From contig NZ_JZRB01000085.1 of assembly GCF_000964085.1 (NCBI RefSeq), positions 1 through 32,272 of the forward strand: a DNA stretch of 32,272 bases, in the 5' to 3' direction. The position numbers and the translations under genes are program-made. The notes beneath the pieces are model-generated. The model worked only from the letters and a program-made list of their open reading frames with translations, was not told the origin of the DNA and did no database searches. The stretch comes from Luteibacter yeojuensis. GTDB lineage: Bacteria > Pseudomonadota > Gammaproteobacteria > Xanthomonadales > Rhodanobacteraceae. Below are positions 1 to 7,748 of this stretch, one piece after another (the first letter of the stretch is position 1; each line of letters opens with the position of its first letter).

Positions 1-8
1 TCACCCCA

Positions 9-30
9 CAAGCGCGCTCCTACAGGGGGC
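9..30. repeat. Half REP-type repeat at window edge
   Basis: The stretch AAGCGCGCTCCTACAGGGGG matches one arm of the REP-like palindromes found elsewhere in this window (592, 6721, 16674, 28952, 29898). It lies just downstream of the DUF1203 gene stop. Only one arm is visible, so its partner may lie outside the window or be lost. Confidence 0.55.
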
Positions 31-47
31 CGTCGTCGCCCCCCAAA

Positions 48-515
48 TCAATGGCGGTCGACGTAAGCCGCAAAACAACCATACGCCGCGTAGTGCGCAT
101 GCACGTACGCCACGCTTTGCACCCCAAGCATCCGCCGGATCGCCTCATCCAGCTGCCGCCCATCCACCAGCACGGCATGGTCGATGAGGTCATCCTTCGT
201 GAAGGCCCGCAGCGAAATCATGCGGCAGGCCAACACCTCCGGCACCTCGTCGACAACCTGCACGGCTTCCATCGCCCCTTCCCGCAAGAACACCGCGTGG
301 CTCGCATGGTAAGGCCCGGCTGCCGGCTGGTGCGTGTAATTCACCAGCAACAGCGAATCACCCTTGCTGGCGTTGCGCAGTTCGATGCGCTCCGGGTAGC
401 CGGTGTCGTCGGTGGCCACGCGGCGCAGGGCACCACGCGCGTGCAGTTCGGCTTCGGTAAGCCCGTAGAGGGAAACGAACGGCGAAGGATCGATGCCGCG
501 GATGCGATAAGCCAT
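48..515 (-). CDS. DUF1203 domain-containing protein
   Basis: This gene encodes a 155-residue soluble protein that fits the DUF1203 family over its full length. It starts MAYRIRGIDPSPF, has a central NYTHQPAAGPYHASHAVF segment, and ends with a Tyr/His/Cys-rich tail (YVHAHYAAYGCFAAY). The family is small, widespread in proteobacteria and has no established function. I chose the ATG at 513-515 because an AAGGAGA ribosome binding site lies about 8 bases upstream on the minus strand. The frame stays open further upstream, but that extension only reads through the REP palindrome at 592-643 and gives a REP-like peptide (LLWERACARSRASALPQ), so it is unlikely to be translated. There is no signal peptide or membrane segment. 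The divergent neighbour is yaiI. Confidence 0.85.
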   Translation of the reverse strand: MAYRIRGIDPSPFVSLYGLTEAELHARGALRRVATDDTGYPERIELRNASKGDSLLLVNYTHQPAAGPYHASHAVFLREGAMEAVQVVDEVPEVLACRMISLRAFTKDDLIDHAVLVDGRQLDEAIRRMLGVQSVAYVHAHYAAYGCFAAYVDRH

Positions 516-591
516 GGGGGTGTCTCCTTGGGTGATGGCTCCATGCTCCACCCACGCGCAAAACCCGGCCATCCGCGTCTTGCGCCCTTGG

Positions 592-643
592 TGTTGTGGG
601 AGCGCGCTTGCGCGCGATCGCGCGCAAGCGCGCTCCCACAACA
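592..643. repeat. REP-type perfect palindrome (52 bp)
   Basis: A perfect inverted repeat centred on CGATCG at 617/618. Each arm contains TGTGGGAGCGCGCTTGCGCG. It lies between the divergent DUF1203 and yaiI genes and would form a long hairpin in RNA or single-stranded DNA. It is the tightest, loop-less version of the repeat family in this window. In REP families, mobilisation by a RAYT transposase is established knowledge. No such gene is present here. Confidence 0.85.
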
Positions 644-730
644 GCAAGTTTTCCCGCGGCCCGGCTTGACCGGGGGCGGCGCGATGGCGACGATCCCCCT
701 CTCGCTTGAACGCTGGATCACCGAACTGCC

Positions 731-1198
731 ATGAATATCTGGGTTGACGCCGACGCCTGCCCCAACGTCATCAAGGACATCCTCTTCCGTGCGGCCGAGC
801 GCGAGCAGGTCGAGGTCACCCTGGTGGCGAACCAGTGGATCCGCACGCCAGCGTCGAAATACATCCGCTCGATCCAGGTGCCCGGCGGCTTCGACGTGGC
901 CGATGACGAGATCGTGCGCCGGGTGCAGCCGGGCGACCTGGTGGTGACCCAGGATATCCCGCTCGCTTCGTTCGCCATCGAAAAAGGCGCGCTGGCGTTG
1001 CACCCCCGGGGCGAGCTGTTCACCCGCGAGACCATCGCCGCGCGCCTCTCCATGCGCAATTTCATGGAAGAGCTACGTGGCGCGGGCGTCGACACGGGCG
1101 GCCCCGCCGCCATGCACCCGCGCGACAGGCAGAATTTCGCCAATGAACTCGACAAGTGGCTCGCGCGCCGGCGCAGCCACGTGGCCCGCCAGCCCTAG
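731..1198 (+). CDS. yaiI: YaiI/YqxD family protein (DUF188)
   Basis: This gene encodes 155 residues that match the YaiI/YqxD (DUF188) family along their length. The start [16 protein letters not shown], the central [10 protein letters not shown] and [12 protein letters not shown] segments, and the C-terminal [13 protein letters not shown] are typical. The fold is related to PIN-like nucleases, and the acidic residues near the N-terminus (D6, D8) and in TQDIPLA sit where such nucleases bind metal. The activity of the family is not established. Length is normal. The start at 731 is the first ATG in frame, and I see no strong ribosome binding site. The stop overlaps the stop of the convergent AraC gene by three to four bases, so neither gene has room for its own terminator. 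Confidence 0.9.
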   Translation: MNIWVDADACPNVIKDILFRAAEREQVEVTLVANQWIRTPASKYIRSIQVPGGFDVADDEIVRRVQPGDLVVTQDIPLASFAIEKGALALHPRGELFTRETIAARLSMRNFMEELRGAGVDTGGPAAMHPRDRQNFANELDKWLARRRSHVARQP

Positions 1199-2118
1199 CC
1201 GCCCAGCGGCGCCTCGCGGCGGAACCGCGCGGGGGTCTGGCCCATCACCCGCAGGAAGGTCTTGCCGAACGCCGATTCGGATTTGTAGCCCACGCGCTCG
1301 GCCACCGCCGCCGCCGTGAGCTCACCGCGGCGCAGGTATTCCGCCGCGAGGTGCATGCGCAACAGCGTGAGCACCTCGTGCGGCGATTGCTTGCCCTTCG
1401 CTTCGAAGTGGCGCGCGAACGTGGCGCGCGACATCGCCGCCTGCGCGGCCAGCGATTCCACGGTCCACTCCTTCGCCGGCTCGCGCAGCATGGCCAGCAT
1501 GGCGCGGCCCAGGCGCGGCTCGGCCAGCAGCGTGAGCAACGACGGCGGCATGTGCCCGGCCGCCAGCTGCGCACGCAGGGCGAACACCAGCAAGGCCTGG
1601 CTGAGCGCGGTGACCACCGCCAGCGCACCGGGTGCCAGCGCGCCCACCTCCACGCGCAGCACGTGGACGATGGCCTCGAGCGTGGCGATGCCCTGTGAAT
1701 CCGCAAGCGAAGCATGCAGCACGTCGGGCAGGCTCGCGAACAGCAGCTGGCCCGCATCGGGCGCATGCACGAACCGCCCGCACAGCAGGTCGAGCGGCTC
1801 GCCGTCGCCCGCCGTGCGCTTCACCGTGAGCGGCCCGGCCCGGTCGATTTCGACGGGGGCGTCGTGGAGCACGCCGCGCACATCACGCACTTTGTGCGAC
1901 GTGCCGTGCGGCAGCACGATGAGATCGCCCGCGCGCATCGGCAGCGTGCGCCGCCCCGGCAGCTCCATGACGCCCTCGCCCGCGAGCACCAGGTGGAAGG
2001 GCGCCTCGCCCGGGCCGGCATCCGCGTGGTCGAGGCTGAAGCCGCCAGCCAGCTGGCAACGCAGGTCGAGCGCGCCGCGCACGCGGGCAAGGTCAAGGAG
2101 TCGGGTCAGGGCGTCCAT
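1195..2118 (-). CDS. AraC-family regulator with cupin sensor domain
   Basis: This is a 307-residue transcription factor. Residues about 1-190 form a cupin-type sensor ([34 protein letters not shown]) like the cupin_6 regulators. Residues about 200-305 form the double helix-turn-helix of the AraC family, with [15 protein letters not shown] as the first recognition unit and [30 protein letters not shown] as the second, which is close to the family signature. Proteins of this architecture often control a neighbouring oxidoreductase or short-chain dehydrogenase, but none lies next to this gene. The ligand cannot be read from the sequence. It converges on yaiI and lies 50 bases downstream of the FNR-type regulator on the same strand. 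Confidence 0.88.
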   Translation of the reverse strand: MDALTRLLDLARVRGALDLRCQLAGGFSLDHADAGPGEAPFHLVLAGEGVMELPGRRTLPMRAGDLIVLPHGTSHKVRDVRGVLHDAPVEIDRAGPLTVKRTAGDGEPLDLLCGRFVHAPDAGQLLFASLPDVLHASLADSQGIATLEAIVHVLRVEVGALAPGALAVVTALSQALLVFALRAQLAAGHMPPSLLTLLAEPRLGRAMLAMLREPAKEWTVESLAAQAAMSRATFARHFEAKGKQSPHEVLTLLRMHLAAEYLRRGELTAAAVAERVGYKSESAFGKTFLRVMGQTPARFRREAPLGG

Positions 2119-2167
2119 GGTGCGGGCAGTATCGGGATGCCTGCCCCACGGGACAAGGGGCGGCCGC

Positions 2168-2911
2168 TCAGTGCCGCTTGCGCTGGCCCGTGCCTTTGCC
2201 GGTGCACAACGCTTCGAGCAGGTCGCGGCGGAAGATGCGCACGTGGCGGCCGCTGGCCACCATCACGCCGTTTTCCTCCATGCGGCCGAACGCCCGGCTC
2301 ACGGTTTCGACGGCGATGCCGAGGTAGCACGCGATGTCGCCGCGGCCCATGGGCAGGCGAACCAGGTCGGTCGGGCGCGAAAGCCGGTCGTAGCGCACCA
2401 GCAACGCGTTGAGGAACATCGCCACGCGCTCGAGCGCCTGCGAGCGCCCCATCGCCTGCGCGTGCTGCTGGGCCGCGGCCACCTCGCGGCCCAGCTCGCG
2501 CATCATCTTCCGCTGCAGCGACGGCAGCAGCTGGAACAGTTCCTCGATGCGCGCGAACGGCACCTCGCACACCGTGGTGCGTTCGAGCGCCGTGGCGTCG
2601 GTGCGGTGGGCGTTGTCGAGCAGCGCGTCGATGCCGAGGATCTCCCCGGGCAGGCGGAAACCGAGCACTTGCCGGCCGCCGCTTGGGTCGGCGATCGCCA
2701 CGCGGACGGCGCCCGAGCGCACGACGTAGAGCGTGTTGAAGGACTGGCCCTGGCGGAACACGAGCTCGCCACGCTGGTAGGTGCTGCGCTGGCGGGTCAG
2801 GCGGTCGAGCCGCGCGAGGCCCTCTTCGTCGACGCCTTCGGGTAGGCAGATGGCATGGAGGCCGCAGTCCGCGCAGCCAAGGCGGGGCGCCGAGGGTTCC
2901 GGCTGGCGCAT
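2168..2911 (-). CDS. fnr: FNR/ANR-type oxygen-sensing transcription regulator
   Basis: This is a 247-residue Crp/Fnr-family regulator of the iron-sulphur type. Cys13, Cys16 and Cys22 (CADCGLHAIC) plus Cys115 (TTVCEVPF) reproduce the E. coli FNR ligands Cys20/23/29/122 with one constant offset of seven. It should therefore hold an oxygen-labile [4Fe-4S] cluster and dimerise when oxygen is absent. The cyclic-nucleotide-like beta-roll covers about residues 35-125 and the dimer helix about 130-170. The DNA-reading helix is GIAVETVSRAFGR (198-210), which carries the E--SR residues that read TTGAT half-sites in FNR. I chose the ATG at 2909-2911 because GGAG lies nine bases upstream and the cysteine offset supports it. 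A longer open frame upstream has no family similarity. In this organism group the orthologue is often called anr. Confidence 0.9.
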   Translation of the reverse strand: MRQPEPSAPRLGCADCGLHAICLPEGVDEEGLARLDRLTRQRSTYQRGELVFRQGQSFNTLYVVRSGAVRVAIADPSGGRQVLGFRLPGEILGIDALLDNAHRTDATALERTTVCEVPFARIEELFQLLPSLQRKMMRELGREVAAAQQHAQAMGRSQALERVAMFLNALLVRYDRLSRPTDLVRLPMGRGDIACYLGIAVETVSRAFGRMEENGVMVASGRHVRIFRRDLLEALCTGKGTGQRKRH

Positions 2912-3121
2912 GAGAGCTCCGTCTCGATGATTCAACAGCGCGCGAGGGTAGCAGGCGCGCCGCGCGCGGCCGCGAGATGTCAGCAGGGTGCGACGTTCTG
3001 TCCGGGTGAGACGAACTCGCCAAAACGCGCGCGTTTGCGGCATTCAGCGGCGCAGCGCGCGGTGCCAAGATGGGCATCACAGGACGGCGCACCCCGCGCC
3101 GCCCACGAAGGAGCCACGACC
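2912..3121. other. Divergent intergenic region, fnr to CMD-family gene
   Basis: This 210-base region must hold promoters for both divergent genes. I searched by eye for an FNR box (TTGAT-N4-ATCAA) and found no convincing match on either strand. The region is rich in GCGC runs. The only clear signal is AAGGAG just before the plus-strand gene. Confidence 0.5.
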
Positions 3122-3463
3122 ATGCTTGACTGGATTGCCTACCGCGATGAACTCATGGGCCGCATCGGTGAGATCGGCAAACTGAGCCCCGGCACCGTGC
3201 AGGGCTATACCGCCTTGTCGAACGCCGGTTCGAAGACCAACCACCTCGATGCGAAGACACGCGAATTGATCGCGCTCGCCGTCGCCGTCACGTCGCGCTG
3301 CGACGGCTGTATCACGGTGCACGCAGGCGCCGCCGTGAAAGCGGGCGCCACGCGGGAAGAGATCACCGAGGCCCTGGGCACCGCCATCGCCCTGAACGCC
3401 GGCGCCGCACTGGTGTACTCGGCGCGCGTGATGGATGCCGTGGACGCGTACGAGAAGGCATGA
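3122..3463 (+). CDS. Carboxymuconolactone decarboxylase/AhpD-family protein
   Basis: This is a 113-residue protein of the CMD/AhpD-like family. The signature SRCDGCITVHAGAAVKAGAT supplies the redox pair Cys60-x2-Cys63 and His67 of the AhpD-type active site, followed by the EEITEALGTAIALNAGAALVY helices. Members act as small alkylhydroperoxidase-like thiol enzymes or as decarboxylases. The CxxCxxxH motif here favours a peroxidase or disulfide role, but the substrate is unknown. The length is typical of the single-domain form. The ATG at 3122 is preceded by AAGGAG. The stop is four bases from the stop of the convergent argS gene. Being divergent from an FNR-type regulator, it may belong to an oxygen or redox response, which is inference. 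Confidence 0.88.
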   Translation: MLDWIAYRDELMGRIGEIGKLSPGTVQGYTALSNAGSKTNHLDAKTRELIALAVAVTSRCDGCITVHAGAAVKAGATREEITEALGTAIALNAGAALVYSARVMDAVDAYEKA

Positions 3464-3467
3464 CTCG

Positions 3468-5213
3468 CTACATGCGGGCTGGCACGTCGATGCCGAGCAG
3501 GGCCACCGCGCGTTCCAGCACCGCCAGGGTTAGCGTGCAGATGCCGAGCCTGCGCGAGCGGCATGTTTCGTCCGTCTCGCGCAGCACCTCGCAGCGGTCG
3601 TAGAACGTGCTGAAACGCTGGGCGATGTCATGCGCCCATGCGGCAAGCACGCCGGGCTGCAGCAGGTGCCCGGCTTCGGAGACCTTCGCGCCGAAGCCAA
3701 GGCAGGCGAGCACCAGCTCGCGCTCCGCCGGCAGCGTGGCATGTGGCGGGCCGACGGCCATGCCGGCGGCCCTGGCCAGCAGCGAGCGCAGCCGCACCAC
3801 GGCGTACTGCAGGTAGGGCCCGGTCTTGCCCTCGAAGGCCACCAGCCGTTCGGCGTCGAACACGTAGCCCGATACGCGGTCACCCGAGAGGTCGGCGAAC
3901 TTCACCGCGGCCATGCCGATGCTGCGCGCCAGGGCCGGCCGCTCGCCGACCGCGACGCGCGCTGACGCTTCCACGCGCTCGGCCGCCCGCTCGACGGCTT
4001 CGTCGAGCAGGTCGCGCAGGCGCGCGACGCCGCCCTGCCGCGTCTTGAACGGCTTGCCATCCTTGCCGTTCACCGTGCCGAACCCCGCATGCACCAGGTC
4101 GACGCCATCGGCGATGCCCGCGCGCCGCGCGGCCCGGAAGACCTGCTCGAAATGCAGGGCCTGGCGCTGGTCCACGACATACACCACCTTCGCCAGGCCC
4201 GGCATGCGGGCGCGCGCCTGCAGCGTGACCAGGTCGGTGGTGGCGTAGAGCGCCGCGCCGTCGGCCTTGACCAGCAGCAGTGGCGGCACCTCGCTGGTAT
4301 CGCCGGGCAGCGCCACGTCCACGACCAGCGCGCCCTCGCTGGCGCGTGCGATGCCCCGCGCGCGCAGGTCGTCGACCAAGGGCGCGATGGCGTCGCGCAC
4401 ATCGCTCTCGCCATCGAGCGCGTCGAAATGCACGCCCAGCAGGGCGAAATCGCGTACCTGCGCATCGACGCTTAGCTGGCGCAGCGCGTGCCAGAGTGCG
4501 AGCAGGCCCGGATCACCCGCCTGCAACGCCGCGGTATCCGCGCGTGCGCCGGCCATGCGCGCGGGGTCGTCGCGGCACGCGGCAGCCGCTTCCGGATAGA
4601 GCCGTTCGAGCTCGTCGAGCGTCACGGGGGCGTTGGTGGGATATGGCCCGGCACCCGTGAAGTACGGCATCGCCGGGTCGCGCAGGCGGATCGCCGCGCT
4701 GAGCATGCCCATCTGCAGCCCCCAGTCGCCCAGGTGCGCGTCGCCGTGCGTGCGCCAGCCCAGCGCGCCGAGGATGCGGCGCAGGCTCTCGCCCAGCACC
4801 AGCGAGCGCAGGTGGCCCACGTGCAGCGGCTTGGCGACATTGGGGCCACCGAAGTCGAGCACCACCAGCGCGCCCTGCCCCTCGTCCGCCACGCCCAGGC
4901 GCGGGTCCGCGAGGGTCGCCGCGGCGGCGGTGCCGAGGAAGGTGTCGGCGAAACGGATGTTGACGAAGCCCGGCCCGGCCACCTCGACGGCGGCGAAACG
5001 GGCATCGCCGCGCAACGCGGCGGCGATGTCGTCGGCGATGGCGCGCGGTGGCCGGCCCAGCACACGCGCGGCGGCCAGCGCGGCGTGGCATTGCACGTCA
5101 CCCAGCGCGGGGCGGGCGGAGGGCTCGGCGTGGGCAAGGTGGGGCGGCAGGCCAAGGGCGTGGAAGACGACGGCCAGGGCCTCGTCCACCTGCGATATCA
5201 GGGACAGGAGCAT
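3468..5213 (-). CDS. argS: Arginyl-tRNA synthetase
   Basis: This is a 581-residue class I aminoacyl-tRNA synthetase that charges tRNA-Arg. An N-terminal tRNA-contact domain (about 1-100, ending in VAGPGFVNIRF) leads into the HIGH-type motif NVAKPLHVGHLRS. The ArgRS segment GDAHLGDWGLQMGML and the catalytic-core loop TVNGKDGKPFKTRQGG follow. The C-terminal anticodon-binding helical bundle runs to ...LGIDVPARM. I placed the start at the ATG at 5211-5213, because translation from there begins like other ArgRS proteins. An in-frame start 54 bases upstream adds only a proline-rich stretch. The DFGGPNVAKPLHVGHLRS wording differs from the usual gammaproteobacterial SAPNVAKEMHVGHLRS form, so this could be a second or acquired copy. 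It is divergent from the NADH dehydrogenase-like gene. Confidence 0.93.
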   Translation of the reverse strand: MLLSLISQVDEALAVVFHALGLPPHLAHAEPSARPALGDVQCHAALAAARVLGRPPRAIADDIAAALRGDARFAAVEVAGPGFVNIRFADTFLGTAAAATLADPRLGVADEGQGALVVLDFGGPNVAKPLHVGHLRSLVLGESLRRILGALGWRTHGDAHLGDWGLQMGMLSAAIRLRDPAMPYFTGAGPYPTNAPVTLDELERLYPEAAAACRDDPARMAGARADTAALQAGDPGLLALWHALRQLSVDAQVRDFALLGVHFDALDGESDVRDAIAPLVDDLRARGIARASEGALVVDVALPGDTSEVPPLLLVKADGAALYATTDLVTLQARARMPGLAKVVYVVDQRQALHFEQVFRAARRAGIADGVDLVHAGFGTVNGKDGKPFKTRQGGVARLRDLLDEAVERAAERVEASARVAVGERPALARSIGMAAVKFADLSGDRVSGYVFDAERLVAFEGKTGPYLQYAVVRLRSLLARAAGMAVGPPHATLPAERELVLACLGFGAKVSEAGHLLQPGVLAAWAHDIAQRFSTFYDRCEVLRETDETCRSRRLGICTLTLAVLERAVALLGIDVPARM

Positions 5214-5410
5214 GCGGGTTCCAGGGACACGGACAACGGGCGGCGGCGCGGGCGCGCCGGGCGGCACGGGGGGCTCAGGTGCGTCGTCGGAGGAGTCGCA
5301 GTGTCATCGTGCTGGATTTACAGCAAAGGGCAAGCCTTCGCAAGCAACCCACGCCGTGGTGTCTATGCTTCCATGCCAATGATCAGCTTTCTTTCCACCA
5401 AGGCGTTTCC

Positions 5411-6703
5411 ATGGCAACACGCACACACCGGGTAGTGATCGTCGGCGGCGGCGCCGCCGGCGTTGAATTGGCCACGCGGCTGGGCAAGCAGGCGGCGTTC
5501 GAGGTCGCGCTGGTCGACCGCGACCCCAGCCATTTCTGGAAGCCACGCCTGCATGAGCTCGCCGCCGGCCTGCTCGGCGACGGCGAAGAAGCCGTGCCGT
5601 TCCTGTCGCACGGCACGACGCATGGCTATCGCTATGAGCCAGGCGCGGTGCATCGGGTCGATACGGCGACGAAGCAGGTGGCGCTGGCCGAGGTGCACCT
5701 GCCGGGCACCGACGAACTCATCCTGCCGGCCCGCACGCTTGGCTACGACACGCTAGTGCTGGCGTTCGGCAGCCGCGTGAACGACTTCGGCACGCCCGGC
5801 GTGCTGGATTACTGCGACATGCTCGACAGCCCCACGCAGGCCGTGCGCCTGCGCCGCCGCATCCTGGCGCTGGCGCTGCGTACGGCGGGCGACCCAAGCC
5901 ACAAGATCCGCATCGGCATCGTGGGCGCCGGGGCCACGGGCGTCGAGCTCGCCGCCGAGTTGCACCATGCCTTCAACGACATGCACCGCTATGGCGGCCT
6001 GGCACCGGCCACCAAGCTCGATATCACGCTGATGGACATGGCCCCGCGCGTGCTGCCTGCGGTGGATCCACGCACATCGGCATGGGCCCAGCGCATCCTC
6101 GAGCACATGGGCGTGCACGTGCGCGTCGGCGTCGGCGTCAAATCCGTGCAGGAGGGCTCGTTCACGCTGACCGATGGCGCGCACATCCCCTGCGATATCC
6201 AGGTATGGGCCGCCGGCGTGGTCGGCCACGAATTCGTGACCACGCTGGGGCCGTTCGAGCTATCGCGCGACCGCCGCATCATCGTCGACGCGCACCTGGC
6301 GGCGAAGGGCGTGGAGGATGTCTACGCCATCGGCGACTGCGCCTTCGCGGCGTCCAGCCCCGAGGGAACGGTGGTACCACCGACGGCACAGGCCGCGCAC
6401 CAGCAGGCCAGCTGGCTGGCGAAGGCCTTGCCGGCGCTGGTCGAGGGGCGCGCCACCGCCCCGTTCCGCTACCACGCCAAGGGCACGCTGGTATCGCTGG
6501 GCGCACGGCAGGCGGCGGGCGAAGTGCCCAGCGTGCCGCCGGGCCGCTCGGTGCTGCCGCTGCGCGGCTGGCTGGCGAAGATGCTCTATGTCTCGCTGGA
6601 ACAGATGCACCGCGTGACCCTGCACGGCTGGGTGCGCGCCACGGCGCTATGGCTCGCCGACCGCCTGCGCCGGACAACCTACCCGCCGGTAAAGCTCCAC
6701 TAG
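5411..6703 (+). CDS. Type II NADH dehydrogenase-like flavoprotein
   Basis: This is a 430-residue FAD/NAD(P)-binding oxidoreductase of the NDH-2 (Pfam Pyr_redox_2) group. The FAD-binding GGGAAG motif lies at 12-17 after a beta strand (RVVIVGGG), and the NADH-binding motif IGIVGAGATGVELAAEL lies at about 168-183. The second FAD contact is VYAIGDCA near residue 312. The C-terminal amphipathic, Trp- and Arg-containing helices (GWLAKMLYVSLEQMHRVTLHGW) are where NDH-2 enzymes dock on the inner membrane. The likely role is transfer of electrons from NADH to quinone without proton pumping. The ATG at 5411 has a weak CAAGGCG upstream. It converges on the aldo/keto reductase with a strong REP hairpin between them. 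Confidence 0.88.
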   Translation: MATRTHRVVIVGGGAAGVELATRLGKQAAFEVALVDRDPSHFWKPRLHELAAGLLGDGEEAVPFLSHGTTHGYRYEPGAVHRVDTATKQVALAEVHLPGTDELILPARTLGYDTLVLAFGSRVNDFGTPGVLDYCDMLDSPTQAVRLRRRILALALRTAGDPSHKIRIGIVGAGATGVELAAELHHAFNDMHRYGGLAPATKLDITLMDMAPRVLPAVDPRTSAWAQRILEHMGVHVRVGVGVKSVQEGSFTLTDGAHIPCDIQVWAAGVVGHEFVTTLGPFELSRDRRIIVDAHLAAKGVEDVYAIGDCAFAASSPEGTVVPPTAQAAHQQASWLAKALPALVEGRATAPFRYHAKGTLVSLGARQAAGEVPSVPPGRSVLPLRGWLAKMLYVSLEQMHRVTLHGWVRATALWLADRLRRTTYPPVKLH

Positions 6704-6720
6704 ACCGGGTGTCCTAACGA

Positions 6721-6784
6721 TGTGGGAGCGCGCTTGCGCGCGATGGCTCTTCGGAAGAGCATCGCGCGCAAGCGCGCTCCCACA
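6721..6784. repeat. REP-type hairpin between convergent genes
   Basis: A 64-base inverted repeat. The outer arms start TGTGGGAGCGCGCTTGCGCG and end with the complement at 6784. The inner arms GCTCTTC/GAAGAGC leave a one-base tip, with a single unpaired G breaking the stem. It sits between two genes whose 3' ends face it (6703 and 6818), so in either transcript it would form a very stable hairpin. It may stop or protect messages from both sides, but there is no T-run on either side, so it is not a canonical intrinsic terminator. Confidence 0.85.
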
Positions 6785-6817
6785 GTTAAGCCCGCGCCCG
6801 CCATCAGGGCACAGGGG

Positions 6818-7678
6818 CTATTTCACCGCGTGTTCGAGCGCTTCGAAGTCAGCTTGCGAGAGTTCGAGCGAGGCGCCTTTGACGTTTTCCGCCAGGTGTT
6901 CGGCGTCACCGGTGCCGGGGATCGGCAGCATCACCTTCGAGCGCCTCAGCAGCCAGGCCAGGGCCACCTGGCCGTTGGTGGCGCCGAGCTTCTGGGCGAT
7001 CTTCGACAGCACCGAGCCCTCTTTCGCCAGCGCACCCGCGGCCAGCGGGTACCAGGGGATGAAGCCGATGTTGTGCTTCTCGCAGTAATCGAGCACCTCC
7101 TCGCTCTGGCGGTTGCCGAGGTTGTAGAGGTTCTGCACCGTGGCCACCTTGAAGAACTTCTGCGCCGCTTCGATCTGCTCCACCTTCACTTCCGAGAGGC
7201 CCGCGTGGCGGATCAGGCCTTCCGCCTGCATCTGCTTGATGGCGTCGAACTGCTCGTCGGCGGGCACTTTCTCGTCCACGCGGTGCAGCTGCCACAGGTC
7301 GATGCGATCGACCTTGAGCCGGCGCAGGCTCATCAGCACGCACTGGCGCAGGTACTCCGGGCGGCCGACGGGGGCCCAGATATCCGGGCCGTGGCGGGTG
7401 AGGCCACCCTTGGTGGCGACGACCAGGCCTTTATAGGGATGGAGTGCTTCGTGGATGAGGTCCTCACTCACGAAGGGGCCGTAACTATCGGCCGTGTCGA
7501 TGAAATTGATGCCAAGCTCAGGCAATTTCTTCAGGACGGCGATGGCCTTGGCGTGGTCCGGCGGATCGCCCCAGATGCCCTTGCCGGTGACGCGCATGGC
7601 GCCGAACCCGAGGCGGTTGACCTCGAGGTCGCCGCCGATACTGAACGTGCCGCTTGCCGCCGCATTGATGCTTGCCAT
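6818..7678 (-). CDS. Aldo/keto reductase
   Basis: This is a 286-residue NADPH-dependent oxidoreductase with the (beta/alpha)8 barrel of the aldo/keto reductase superfamily. The four catalytic residues are visible: Asp61 and Tyr66 in FIDTADSYG, Lys90 in VVATKGG and His132 in LWQLHRVD. The C-terminal cofactor clamp [22 protein letters not shown] is the usual PG-x-x-x-x-HLxEN form. It probably reduces aldehydes or ketones, and the substrate is not readable. I chose the ATG at 7676-7678, which has GGAG eight bases upstream. It is on the same strand as the kinase gene that ends 70 bases upstream, so read-through is possible. The gap is also long enough for its own promoter. Confidence 0.92.
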   Translation of the reverse strand: MASINAAASGTFSIGGDLEVNRLGFGAMRVTGKGIWGDPPDHAKAIAVLKKLPELGINFIDTADSYGPFVSEDLIHEALHPYKGLVVATKGGLTRHGPDIWAPVGRPEYLRQCVLMSLRRLKVDRIDLWQLHRVDEKVPADEQFDAIKQMQAEGLIRHAGLSEVKVEQIEAAQKFFKVATVQNLYNLGNRQSEEVLDYCEKHNIGFIPWYPLAAGALAKEGSVLSKIAQKLGATNGQVALAWLLRRSKVMLPIPGTGDAEHLAENVKGASLELSQADFEALEHAVK

Positions 7679-7748
7679 GGGACTACTCCGCTGGTGAGTG
7701 GGGGACAACCCAAACCACATTGGTACCCTTCGCGGCGTTTAAAGGGCG

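Noticed and set aside
2912-3121. FNR box between fnr and the CMD-family gene
   Set aside because: Partial TTGA matches exist but no TTGAT-N4-ATCAA dyad on either strand, so I do not call a site.
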